Shown here in pieces: positions 37,648 through 53,085 of a stretch of DNA of 64,000 nt. The translations under genes were made by a program, and so were the position numbers. The notes under the pieces are model-generated. The model was not told where the DNA came from. It searched no databases and worked only from the letters and a program-made list of their open reading frames with translations. The DNA is from Polyodon spathula (taxonomy: Eukaryota; Chordata; Actinopteri; Acipenseriformes; Polyodontidae). Each line of letters begins with the position of its first letter. The stretch's first letter is position 1. The stretch is from NCBI RefSeq assembly GCF_017654505.1, contig NC_054553.1, positions 8,143,121-8,207,120 of the forward strand, written 5' to 3'.

Positions 37648-37749
37648 TGAATGAAAAGAAAAATAGCAGGTACATTATATAAACAGTTGTAGAAACAAGT
37701 GGGGACGTATAAAGTTATATTTTTCGGAAGCCCGCGACTTACTCTTTAA
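37648..37749 (+). mobile_element. Right-end fragment of TIR family T
   Basis: ATGAAAAGAAAAATAGCAGG, then TACATTATATAAACAGTTGT, GTGGGGACGT and a TATATTTTTCGG block ending CTTACTCTTTAA match the right terminal arm of the elements at 57147-57625 and 63455-63639. It begins where the LINE sequence ends. The terminal TTAA is clear in this copy. Confidence 0.85.
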
Positions 37750-38350
37750 GACTAGTATAACATGAATTGTATCTTATTTTACTGCTAAGGCTGACGCAGT
37801 GGTGTGCAAAGTGGGGGGAGCGACTATGACTAAAGGATAGAACATTTTAAATAAATACAGAAATGGCAGCTAATAAGTCTGAGTTCTTACCTTTCAAATG
37901 AGCCTGTGACAATCACTCTAGGAGTTGTACAATCAGAGAAATGATGTTTGAAGTGGTGAGTGTGAATGAAACTGCAGTGAACAGAGCTGAAATGATGGCT
38001 ACCATATATGGGATGACAAGTGTAAAAAAAAAAGACTAATGTTCTAACAGCTTTTTTTTCCCCAGATTTAATGTCAATCGCTTGTTTTTTCCTAGATTTA
38101 AACAAAAAAAAAAAGTCCAGATTTAGCAAAATACACAAATGTTAACAAACACATTCTTAAAATTCAGAGTGTAACATCAACTCTGCAGCATACAATGGCA
38201 AATCAAACACATCAATGGACGTGGGCTTAGGTAAAAAGTTTGCGCACTACAGGGCTAAGGGATTGCAAAGTCTTAATGCAATCAACTCTCAGCTCACCTA
38301 ACATGAAAATAATAAAAATCTAAAAATATCTTTCTATGCATTGCAGAGGC

Positions 38351-38351
<1 letters not shown>
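37750..38351. other. Unique sequence
   Basis: No gene is seen. The string CCAGATTTA or close forms recurs three times at 38063-38125 between A and T tracts, with no clear meaning. Confidence 0.4.

Positions 38352-38421
<70 letters not shown>
38352..38421. repeat. (ATT)n microsatellite, 70 bp
   Basis: About 23 uninterrupted ATT units. Confidence 0.97.
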
Positions 38422-41400
38422 CATAGAATCTTGTCAGGGCTACTTTCAGAAAATATGTTAATAAAGGATTGCTTGGTACGGGCTTTTCACTGATGACGTC
38501 TCATGAACATTTTGCAATATAAGAAAACCTTTAGTTTTTATACAATTTGCACCTCTTTTTAGCTGCCCCATATTTTGGCCACGCACTTCACCTATAGTGT
38601 GAGGAATGTGTGTCATATATATATGCGCTACCTGACATTCTCACGACAATGGAGAGAGAATTTGGAGTTTCTACACTGTAGAAAACCATTCCAATGTTCT
38701 ATGGTTGCTGATGCTTTGCAGCTGTTGACTCCACTTACTATGTTTGAACAAGCAGCCTATTCACTGAGACAACATGTAATTAGAGAATGATCTTACAATT
38801 AACATTCAGATTGCTTGTAAACACTTTAATATTGTTGGTAGTATCTAGCATATTAGCATAGTTTTCTGGATATTAAACACATATAACCATAGATGGTCAC
38901 AGTTTTGCTGTGGTGCATTGAAGTGAATAATATTGCAATTTGAAAGACCTTAAGTCAAAAATGATATTCCATTGTGTATACCCCATATTGAATAAAGCAA
39001 AGAGGAACAGATTACACAGGCTGTTATACAGACACCAGAACAGCGATATATTATTATGTCATGTTTCTTTATCTGTCTTATGACAGGGTCTGAAAACAGG
39101 TCACCCTCTTTAGCTCAGTAGTTAATAATTATCTCAGAGTAGTTCAGTCTTCAATATGTGTTCCCTCAGTTTGTGTGCCCTGGTCACTGGTTTCTAGTTT
39201 ACAAACTATCGTGGCCTGCCACCAAGAGAATTCTTGCTAGGAGCAAAAAAAAAAATCAATTGCTTGTGAAAGTAGAATTTGCACACTGCTTCCCTGTTCC
39301 GCTGTGCTTGAGATCCATATAGGGGTCATCATGGAAGTGCATGCATGATTCAATCAGAGATGAGCATGCTGAGTTTTTTTTTCATACAGTGCTGCTTGTG
39401 AGAGACCCAAATGTATTAAAGGTGAATTGTCATCAGTATCACCCAAACGCTTAATGACCCAGATTGTGTCAATATAAATATTTAACATAAATGTTGACCT
39501 AAGTAAATAAATAAGGGAATTCCAATACCCTCCTTGTCTCCTGTGAAACCAAATGTTATCTATAACAACTTAGTTCCTAGGTTACCGAAATAAAAAAATA
39601 AATAAATAAATAAATAAAACTTAGAAAAGGATCTGTTCAATAAATTCCATCTGGGTAGTAATTAGTAACGCTATGTACTCTCCTGGACAACCAAGGGTTA
39701 AATAACTCAAATTTAAAATCATAAATTCAATTAATTCACGTGATGTCTTATTCAGTGATTTAAAAAGAAATTATGATGATTCTCTTTTCTTTAGTATTTT
39801 TCACTTGTTTTATAGTTTAAAAGATTGTGGACTGGCTTATAGTCATGGATATGTTTTAAGTAATCTTGTTTTAAACATATGGATATTGTGCATTGTACTA
39901 AGTGAGAAAATATTGGCATTGGTCTACCAATGAATGTGTTTATACATTCATATTAAATATTGTATCCATAAATGCCAATTTCAAATTACATCATTGATTT
40001 TAAAGTGAATAATGGAGACATTTAATGCTTTTTCTGCAGTTCTGAAGAAAAAACTTTAATATTGGTAAAATGGATAGGAGAGGAAAAATCTTTGTTGTTG
40101 TTGTTGTTTTGTATAAAGTAGTTCCTGTTTAAACTAACATTCCCATAACATTCTCAAAAGTAGCAAGTCTTGACCTTCATACTTCCCACACCTAGGACAG
40201 AGAGGGAGGGAGGCAGTAAAGTGGTTGCTGTCCCATCAGCAGGTAATTGCTGGTTGGGTATGTGGTTGTGAACATTTGCTTGGTTTTTGCAGGGTTCAGC
40301 ACCATGGAGAGCGTCCAGTGCTGAACAGGTACAGCATGTGTTTAGAAGATCTGCTTTGTGTTAACAATGACTGTTGTAAGATAATTAGCTTGTTAAACTA
40401 TGTGGCTGTCTGCTGGTTGCAGTACATTGATGTAGCACTAAATCACGTTTTCCCACCTATTTGTTAAGCGGAAAAAATGGTTTGTCAAAGAATGACAAAT
40501 CGTAAAAATGAAAACAGGATGAGTTTTAAACTTTCACCAACAAGAATTGGTTATTGCCAGCAACCGATAAATCCTGAAAATTAAAGCATGATTGATTCTC
40601 AAGGTCCCTGGTTATAAAGAACAATAACTAATTAAAACAGAAAATGAACTGAAATTATCAACTTCAACCATTGATGGTCATTGTTGACAATTACTGATTG
40701 TCAGCTTTAACCATAACATATTCATTGCTGTCCCCATTTTTTATGGTTATATCTGCAGACAGTTTATTTATGACAGTAACTGGCTAGTATTAAATGCATG
40801 TGGCCAATAAAACAGTTGGCTTAGTTTCAATTAGTTTTTCAAGTTCAAAAATGTCAAGCACTTTTGTTGGCAGCTTACCAGGATCAGGGTAATGCAGTTA
40901 AAATAGGTCAGGAAGCAATTTGAGATGTCATTTATTACTGTGCATTCAGCTTATAGCATTATAACCTTTTGCAAAAAAATGACATTTTGACTTCTTAGGC
41001 AGATATTGGGGGAATGTAACAGAAAGTATTCGTTGTGTATAATTACATTGGAAGACATTAGGGTTTGTGACCTTTCTCATGTATTATCTTAAAACTGTAT
41101 TAAATGGTTAAACTTATCTAGCAGTATTGATGTTGCGGGTCCATTCTGAAGTGAGTAGAGTGACTGTGTGCTTTAAAATGACGTGAGTACATACTCATGT
41201 AGCTGCACTTCCTCTGTTGTTTCTAATGTTTTGTTTTGTTTGCTGGAATCCTTGCGTTAGCGTGCTGTGTTGAAGGGCTGCTCCTGTGCTGTAATCCCTT
41301 GGTATGGAACTCACAAACTCACAAAGTTCATTGCAGCTTATCAGTAGAAGGAAGCTGTGCATAAAGGGTAGTGTTCATTGTTGCTCATATGATTTAATGT

Positions 41401-43909
41401 CATGGCTGGAATAACACCTGATTTATATGTTTTCTGTTGCATCTATGCAATAAGGGGGCTTGCATTACAGACATGTAGGTTCTGACCTGCGTAACAAAAC
41501 TCTGTTTGACAACTTTGTGAATGCTTCAATGGGTGATTTAAATTTGGTGTTAGCTTTATTAATATGATCTGATTTGGGATTAAGTTGGTAACCGTGCACC
41601 TGATACACACATTAGGGTCTAAATATCTCCACTGTGTTTGGATTAATATAAGACCCATTGGTTCTGAAAATCAAACAAGTAAAAGTGTATCTCTTTTGTA
41701 TGTATTTCTCTTGGAAAATATCAAGAAGAGACCCATTGCAATGATGATGTTTTAACAAATCCTTTGCAGTGACAGTGGAGTTCTCATACATCACTTACAA
41801 TGAAAAATACATTTACAGTAGGGGATTCCATTTAAATTACAAACTAATCAGTACTGTTAGCGGCAGTCCATGCATTTGTGCAAAAGTGTGTATGATTAAG
41901 AGAGCAGAGTCTGAGAGAGAAAAGGCAACCACACACAGCCCAAGTGCTAATTATATAACTCAGGCACAAGCACAAACAGTTATAGAGCATTTACACACGT
42001 CTCACAAGCAGGGCGGTGTGTCACACAACACTGCCTGGTAATCTCTCCTGAGTTGTCATAGAGCCAAACTAAGATGGCAGAGTAGAGTAAATGTTTCTCA
42101 GCCAGTAAGAGACACACTTTCATTCTTTTAGAATTATATTACTTTGTAGTCCCAGACTGGAGACTTCCACCATATGCCTGTGCCAAGATGTTGACAAAGG
42201 ATATAAAAGTGATTCACTTTGTTCTTCCTTAAAGAGCAACCATTGAACCCACCAGTGAGTAAGGAACTTTGTTGTCTATTGCCTATGATTTAAAGTTACT
42301 CAACCCATAGCTGCGCCAATTCATATCACAACAAGGATGTTTAAGCTGTTTTTTTTTATCTTTGTGCTTTACAGTTCTGGGGGGAGGGGGACTTTTTGCA
42401 CTTTTAGTTTTTACTGTCCATACAAATCTAGGGAATTAAATTTTCATAGAAAGATGGTACATCCAGTCAGTTCTTTTGAAAGGACCTGTTTAAATATCAA
42501 TGTAAAAGATTGATGCTGTATTAATAACAAATAGTTCTGTTACCGCATAAACTCGATATAAGAGATATGCTATTTTATCTCAAGTAGTTAAATACATTCT
42601 TGTCTAATAAATACTCATGTAAGCTGTATAAACCCCTAGTTTTTAGTACTGCAATGTATGGCTTGTGAAAGGTATAGTAGCACTGACTACAGTCAGCACC
42701 AGAGGTCATAAGGCCACCTGACAACAGAGGTCATGTGAACTTACCTTTACAGCTCTGTGAACAGACCTCAGTCCTGACTGACTGACCCTCCCTTCTATTC
42801 ACTCTTGTGCTCCTCTCAATCAGGGACTGCTAATTGTGAAAAGAAAAAAATAGTTTGAGACACATGTCTTACTACAAAGACTTTACTTAATGAAACACCT
42901 TTGAAAGTGCATTTAAAAAACCCCCACTGTTTCAATAATATAATAATTGGTCTTTTTTTAATTTACAGAATTTTACTCTGTATTAACTATAACTTGACAA
43001 AAGTGTTTGTGTTAGTTGTTAATGGTTAATATAGTGTGGCCGATAAATCTTCTAGAACTCTATATCTGCTGGAGTTTTGTTTCTCCAACTTTATACTGTA
43101 GTGTCTATACATATATCTCATATACAGATCTTTTTTACATTTGCATGTTATAAAAAGCAAAATTATTCTGCCATGCAAAGCTGAAAATGCCTCCGATGAA
43201 TAGTGTAAAATTTCCAGTGGTATGAAAAGCTTGCCTGTCACGCACTAATAGTTATTAGATTTGCACTATGAAGATAGGGTCTGAGGCAGCTGCCTAACGA
43301 TGAACGATTGGTAATGCTGTCATTTCTCAGGTGGCTGATTCCCTCCTTGTGTCATTCCTGCAGCGCGATTGCAGATCAGAGAAGGATTTGTTCATGGTTT
43401 AATACATAATAATCCCACTAAATGGCAAGGAAATCAAAGTAAGTGGTGTATTTATTTACTGTAGCAGGAGAGTTTTTATTCAGTCATTGAAAGTGCAAGA
43501 TGTTCAATTTCTTTCCTTTTGCTTAAATAAAGAGTAAGGAAAGGTTATTTGGAACAGTCACAGGTTCAACTTTTCCTAATCTCCTTCAATAACGATAAGC
43601 AGTTGTTTTAACTGCTATGTTAGAAGTCAGTATGGACATTTTCAGTTGATCAGTTTATCACTGCAGTACAAAACTCCACTTGAATTTTTTTATTTCTGTT
43701 TTGTGTCCTGACTAGATGTCCAGATCTTTACTCCAAATTGTTATTTGGCAAATAAAAAATTATGAACTCAGACATTTACTTTTGGTGTTTGAAAGTAATC
43801 TTTTTTTTAGGTTTAGAGTGTGGTAATTGACCATCTCGGAAAAAGTACAGCAAGGGTGATTACTGAACAGGCAAGGTCAACTACAAGGTCAAGTGCCTTG
43901 TAAATCAGG

Positions 43910-43911
<2 letters not shown>
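38422..43911. other. Long unique non-coding stretch
   Basis: No recognisable gene over about 5.5 kb. An (AAAT)n repeat lies at 39588-39619. Reading frames are short and unlike known proteins. Confidence 0.5.

Positions 43912-43978
<67 letters not shown>
43912..43978. repeat. (AT)n microsatellite
   Basis: An AT array of about 67 bp with one phase break near 43951. Confidence 0.95.
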
Positions 43979-43979
<1 letters not shown>

Positions 43980-44839
43980 AGCTACAGTGGCAAATGGAGT
44001 ATGGTATAACAGGGACAGAGTTGCTGTATGGGTGAGAGTTGAAGATTGACAACAACAACAAAAAATGTACCCTGTACTCCCTCAGATCCTATCATTAACT
44101 ACAATTGATATGAAGCAGTCATAACGAGTCACTAGTCAATATCAAGATATATGAGAGTAAACAACTAAGATCAATCAAGTATAAACCATTTAGATTTACA
44201 GTTAAAGTACATTCGAAGAGGAAACATGCTTCTCCAACTCAATGGAATTGTTTAGGGAAGCAAGTTGATCAATAACACAAACACACAACATAAAATAAAG
44301 ATAAGTTAAGTCATCTTCTAACTTGATACCAATTACAAATTTTACATTCATTTATGATTTTAGAATGTTTTTAAAAATAAAGCCTGAATTTTCCATTCTT
44401 ATGAGTTTTAATCCCAATACAAATCACAAATTAAAAGACAATTGCTAATTAACAACCAGGTTCACAGTGTACAGTTCACATTTGTTCAAAACACCAGCAA
44501 CATGTCATGAATTTCACAGATAAAAAGGGTCCACATGCTGGAGTTAACCAGCTAGCCTCTGCTAGCCTCAGAAGACGTCAGCGTACAATAAGTGTTGAGT
44601 TTTAGTTTGAATGTTGCTTTAAACAGGCATGAAGGAATGGAAACGACATTGAAAGTGCATTGAAACTGAATGTGAATGCTATCTATAGTCACAAAACAAA
44701 TTGGAAACCAAAGAAGTTAGCCAGAATGTAAGTGAAATGGCAGTAGAATAATTGTGCTCCTGAACAGCAGAGAGTTAGTTTGACCTTGCACAGGAATGAG
44801 TGTGACAGTATATAAGTAAATAAGAATGCAAGGGAATAA
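43979..44839. other. Unique non-coding sequence
   Basis: No gene or transposon is recognised. Confidence 0.4.
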
Positions 44840-45596
44840 CTGACTGTGGCAAAATGGTTAACAGTGTGCAGGTGCAGGAATGCAGCAGTGGTTAATAAGC
44901 AGACAGACAAAGATAATCCAGGAGTAATGATATTTTATTTGTAAATCCAACAGTCTGATAACCCAAATACAGTAAACAATAACAATGAGAACAGGCAATA
45001 GATCGGCATGCATTGCTCTGATTTAATCCACGGATTGGTCCTGAACTAATAACAGTCCCATTCCTAAACATTCACACACATCACAAACACAAATACGAGT
45101 CCACAATGAGTGCAATAGTGCTTGTGGTGTAAATACAGTTATTCGTGAAGTAATAGTGAAGTGTTGTCCGGGTAAGTGCTGGTCTTTGGCGACAGCTCTG
45201 AATTGTGTTAGACATCTAAGAATTACAAACAAGTATTCTATAGACATGAACAAAACACTCACGATAACAATATGGGTTTTCCTTCCGGTTCAGCATTTAA
45301 CCATACAAAGAAACAAATCACTTCGCTACGCCCCCTTTTGTACAGTCTATCATGACCCATTGGTTAACTAGTCAACCACTCCTCCAATCCGCAGCTGCCA
45401 TGTTGTTACCCTTCTGGGTCGATCAATTAGTGTATCGTAGCTCCACCCCCCCTTTCCACATGACCGACTTCCTTCTACCCTGAGAATTAATTGTCTGGCC
45501 ATCCAGTCCATGGCACTCTTTTCCCTTTACACAGTGCCCTCACAGGTCAGGAGAGAAATTTATCACCAAGAATCATTCTGTCTCTGTCACACTGAC
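44840..45596 (-). mobile_element. Solo LTR (family A, copy 2)
   Basis: The LTR is 44845-45591 (747 bp), begins TGTGGCAAAATGGTT and ends GTCACA, with a perfect 5-bp target duplication CTGAC (44840-44844 and 45592-45596). Both ends and an internal GGCGACAGCTC match the LTR at 8628-9323, including the block GCCCTCACAGGTC near the right end. On the minus strand an AATAAA signal lies 91 bp from the end (44936-44941), the same spacing as in copy 1. It has fewer CpGs than copy 1, consistent with greater age. No internal retrotransposon region is present. Frames at 45023-45371 lie inside it and are not genes. Confidence 0.92.
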
Positions 45597-47519
45597 CCTG
45601 AAATAATAATTGAATTTTGGAGATTTGGTGTATCTATCTGATTAGTTCAGATCCCCTTTCTGACAGGCAAGGCTGTAATTTTGACTGAAATCCTTTTGAA
45701 GCATTTGATGAATCTGGACAATGTCCATGCCATCATATTTACAAGGCATTTGACGACTAGAAAACATTTTTAAATAACCATGCTTACACACAATGGGAAC
45801 AGAACATAAGCAAGCAACTGGGAAATGTTCATTTTCACATGACAACCTCAAGATGAAAACAGTGTTAGTTTGTATTTCAGAATCTAACAATGAACCCCAT
45901 GATGATCGGAACACATTCTTCTGCCAATGTAGTTATATTTAATGAATACGTGTTCTGCTGGGATAAAGCTTTTGTCACTGAGTGAAAAAAATAAAAAAGG
46001 CTCTAATCTAGGGTTACCACCTGTCTCCAAAATCTTGAATACAGGTCAGTTTTTTTTTTTTTTTAACTCACCTCTAAATGAACCAATTCTATCAATAAGT
46101 AAAGTGAGTGTGAATCCTGTGAGTGGCTTCAATAAATGTATTTATTTTTTATAGTTTTTTATTTATTTATTAGTTTTTTAATGGTGGTGGTGATTCTACA
46201 TGGAGATCATTGTAATTACTTGGATTCAAATTGTACTGCTTGAAATGTTATGTGCAAACCATATCTATTAAAATAGTACAATTCCGTTACTATAGAAAAC
46301 TTTGCACTCACCCACAATCTTCTTCATTTAAGTTTGTATTTATTTAATACTTTTTCCTGCTTCACCGCTGGAGGTGTGGGCTTTTGGTAATTAGTAAGTA
46401 AAACAATTCAATTTAGCGACAGTTCTTCGCAATACAGACCCATTCACTTTTTGTATGTTTGTTTTTGTAGTGAAATTTTGTATTCACCATTGTGCAATTT
46501 TAACAGAAGCTATGCATCTGGTTCTAAGTGCCTCGTTCTGCACAGGATTCTGGTACAGAACAAGCCATGAGAAACACATGATGTTGACACATGGTTCATT
46601 AAATAAGCAGCTTTTTCAGCTGTTTTTTAATCCTCAGCTATTTATTATATAACTTGGTAATGTTGTCACTCAGTGTTAATTAACCATGTGATATAGACTT
46701 CAACAGCGGACTTCAATTTTTTTTATTGCTTTCATTGTGTTCTTCCAGGCTTTTTGTGCGCGGGTACCAAAGTTCAGTGCTCTCCGTCAGCTAGAGAGCA
46801 TATGTGGATATACCCCAAGTGACTTAAAGCCAGCTCTGTGCTTTTCACTAGCAATGTATAGATAGCAAGTAGAACATATTGGCTTTGAAGTCTTAAATGG
46901 ATCTGCATCATACTTTTGCAAGTACTACTACAAGCATGATATATTTTGCCATTATGAGTGCTTATACAATTGGTATATAAATCTTACAGTAGTATAACAA
47001 GTGTACATTTATCAATGTGAAAATCCAAAGACCAGTTTAGTCCTATATTGAATTGGGGAAGGGCAATAAAAAGGTTAAATGCGCAGTGACCTGTTTTGCA
47101 ATTAAACCTACTTTTCCTTCCACCCTCTCTCATTGCCACTTTGTAACCAGGCAACCACAGAACGCCCTTGGCTTGCAGAGTAACATTTTCTGGTTCTATT
47201 CTCCCAGAGTGGAAGCTGTCTCCACTGAAGCAGAATGATGCAGCATAATTGAAACTAGAAACAGTAGGGCAAGGATGAATTAGAAAGTATATTTTATTGC
47301 CATTCCTCTTCAAATCTACCACAACACATACAAATTAAAAAGAAGAGGAATTCAGTCACACAAGAAAGCTAAATTCTGGAGACCCAACTACAATACCCAG
47401 CTCCTGATTTTTTACGTACCACAATAATGTGTGGGCCCTGGTGGAAAAGTGCAGCTTTTAAAATTTAAAGAACCTTAGGCAGAAATCTTTAAAATTCTCA
47501 TACAAATACAAGAAGAACT

Positions 47520-47520
<1 letters not shown>
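45597..47520. other. Unique non-coding sequence
   Basis: No gene is recognised. At 46010-46027 AGGGTTACCACCTGTCTCC resembles the start of the small element at 50850. A T tract lies at 46050-46064. A perfect RFX-type X-box is at 47143-47155. Confidence 0.4.
47143..47155. promoter_or_regulatory. Candidate RFX X-box
   Basis: GTAACCAGGCAAC fits the X-box form GTNRCC-N-RGYAAC exactly with a one-base spacer. RFX factors bind such sites at ciliary and immune genes. It lies in a repeat-free, relatively GC-rich stretch (47085-47240), but no gene is recognised nearby and a 13-bp match can be chance. Confidence 0.35.

Positions 47521-47593
<73 letters not shown>
47521..47593. repeat. (TG)n(AT)n microsatellite
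   Basis: A short TG run leads into about 65 bp of AT repeats. Confidence 0.95.
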
Positions 47594-50849
<3,256 letters not shown>

Positions 50850-51010
50850 GGGTTGCCACCTGTCTGGGTTTAACCCGTACAGTCTGGGAACTGGCATCTG
50901 TGTCCAGGTGGCAAGAATTAACAAGCCTCTACAGAGGATGTTAGTGAGCAACTGACCTGTCAGGTACAGGTAATGAGAATTCCCTCCCCGGCTAGAGCGG
51001 CCTATCAGCA
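50850..51010. repeat. Possible small dispersed repeat with inner inverted repeat
   Basis: The block starts AGGGTTGCCACCTGTCTGG, a string I recall as the start of a dispersed fish repeat and which also appears in variant form at 46010. TTGCCACCTG (50853-50862) and CAGGTGGCAA (50905-50914) are perfect reverse complements. Element ends and any target duplication are not clear. Confidence 0.35.
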
Positions 51011-52656
51011 ACTTTGTCAACTTTGCAGCTCCAAGGTGTTAACATGTGCTCCCCTGACTTTATCACCCTGCACACCACTTGGTCATGCTTGTACCATGTA
51101 AGGCACTCTGGGACGTTCAAAGGAACTTAGAATCTCTAGACTGTCATCAGGGTGCAATATTTACATTAAAACATGCTAAACAGGTTTCACTGGGAGCCAT
51201 TAACAAGAGCAACAGAAGCTTTTATGACCTCATATTGCACTAAATGAAATCTCACGCTTATTGTTACCAAGACATGCTACAGAAAGTCAGTTGTGAGATG
51301 TAAACCCAAGGTCAAGCAGGTTTAGATTATATTTAGCCAGTTGTTCTTGTTATTTTAAAGTAAAAATGGGTGAATGGCATTCTGAGCAGTTATCAGTACA
51401 GCCATACCAATAGCAAGGTTTGTGGTGGGTGGAGGAAGTACCTCGGCAAAAGGTGAGGCAACCCAATGCACAGGGTACCTCTCACTTTACATCACTAGAT
51501 CTTAAACACTGCACAAAAGACTCCTCTTAGTGCAACCCGACATTAAAAGAAAAGAATAATAGCTCAGAAGTAGGCTGTATCAGTACAACTGATGCCTTCA
51601 AAAGTGTTGTTATAAAATGACTTGAGGTGTATAGATATCGAATTGAATTAGATCTGTAATATTGGTTTAGCCATATTGGATTGGAGGAAGTCTTGTAATG
51701 ACTGGCATTTAGGATTTTTAAAGCAAGCTCACAGTCAGAAAAATTCTGGGAAAGGCAAACATTGAGGAAAATGATAACTTAGAACCCAAAACCCCACTAT
51801 ACAAAAAGCATAGGGTACATAAAAGAAAGGAATTTTAACACCTATACTTTTCAATTAAACTAAATAAAGTAGATACCAGCATTATTGTCGGTATCTGTTG
51901 CATCTAATGTGATACTACAAGAAGAAAAAAGTTTAATTTATAGTTGTAATACGTAGTTGGAATACATTGTTAACTGAGAAGCAGGTGGTAATGTTGTTCA
52001 GATGTATTTAATACAAGCATTAAGGCAGTTAAATGGTTTAAATGTCCTAATTGAAGGGTATTGAGCTTCAAACGCCCCTTTTAATGAATTTGTGAAACTT
52101 CCCCTTACCTGTTTTGATATCTGCAATTATTCTGCGTGGTTCTCAGTTCTGTTACCCCAACATTGAGATGCAGTCATTTTTTCTCTATATGGTAGCTGTT
52201 TGAAACAACATGAAGACATTAAAACCATGCCAATACCTTATTGCTCATGTGAAATATTGTAGACCTGAACAAAATTACTGCCTGACTCACAGTTAGCAAT
52301 CTATTCTGAAATATCGATTACAGCTGCTCTTATATAAATGAAAATTTGAAAGTTCAGGGGGACCTGCTTTTTCTTAAAGTAGTATTCCTTGTTCTAGCAG
52401 TAAAAATAATAGCATGTGAAGCTTTTGTTCTTGGCAGTAAACACTTACATCCACATTGTGAGACAGCCTGCCTTGATCTTTTTGCAGTCACTGTAAATTA
52501 ACTCTTGCAGTATGTCTCCAGGTGTGCCACAAAATAAATGTCAACCTGTTCTATCAAACCATTTTCAAGCTTTAAAATAATATATATTTCAAAGGGGCTA
52601 TATCAGGAACAATAACTTCTCGTGAGTTTTCTTTTATTTATTTTTTTTACTTTTTG
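51011..52656. other. Unique non-coding sequence
   Basis: No gene or transposon is recognised. Confidence 0.4.
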
Positions 52657-53085
52657 TTGTATGTGGCAGAGCAAAGCTCTGCCCTTTTTAAATTAGCAGG
52701 GATGGGGTTAATTTCCCCTACCTGCCTGGGTTTATTATGTTCAGGAGGCTGGGGTTGATTAGTTGATTAGGTTAATTAATGATCAATCAGCGCCCAGCCA
52801 CCTGACATAAAAGGAGGCCTCTGCTTCTCATTTGGGAGGAGGGAGCTGAGGAAGATGGTTGGTGTTTTGTTGGTTGTGGTTTTTCAATTTTCTAAATTCA
52901 GTGAAGGCATTGCCCAGCCTGGAAACCTTTATTTTGTACATTTTGCTCTTTGTTTTTGTGTTTCAATCCCTTTGTTTTGGCCCTTGTGCCTTTTTATTTT
53001 TGTATCTATTTATAATAAAAGTATATTTTTTTGAACTGCAGTCTGTCTCTGGGCCTCTATCCACTCGCCAGCCTGCCACAGTGTA
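52657..53085 (+). mobile_element. Solo LTR, family C
   Basis: The LTR is 52662-53080 (419 bp). It starts TGTGGCAGAG and ends CTGCCACA, so the ends form an inverted repeat TGTGGCA/TGCCACA. Flanking 5-mers are TTGTA and GTGTA, a target duplication with one change. A TATA-like ACATAAAAGG lies near 52805 and an AATAAA signal at 53014-53019, in order for plus-strand transcription. Next to the start is a perfect 8-bp hairpin GGCAGAGC-AAA-GCTCTGCC (52665-52683). No internal region is attached. It is much shorter than, and different from, families A and B. The 82-codon frame at 52859-53107 lies within the LTR and is not a gene. Confidence 0.82.

Noticed and set aside
42660..42840. Short repeated motifs AGAGGTCAT and CTGACTGACTGA
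   Set aside because: The AGAGGTCAT pair is 30 bp apart and the CTGA run is short; neither forms a recognisable element or receptor-site array worth calling.
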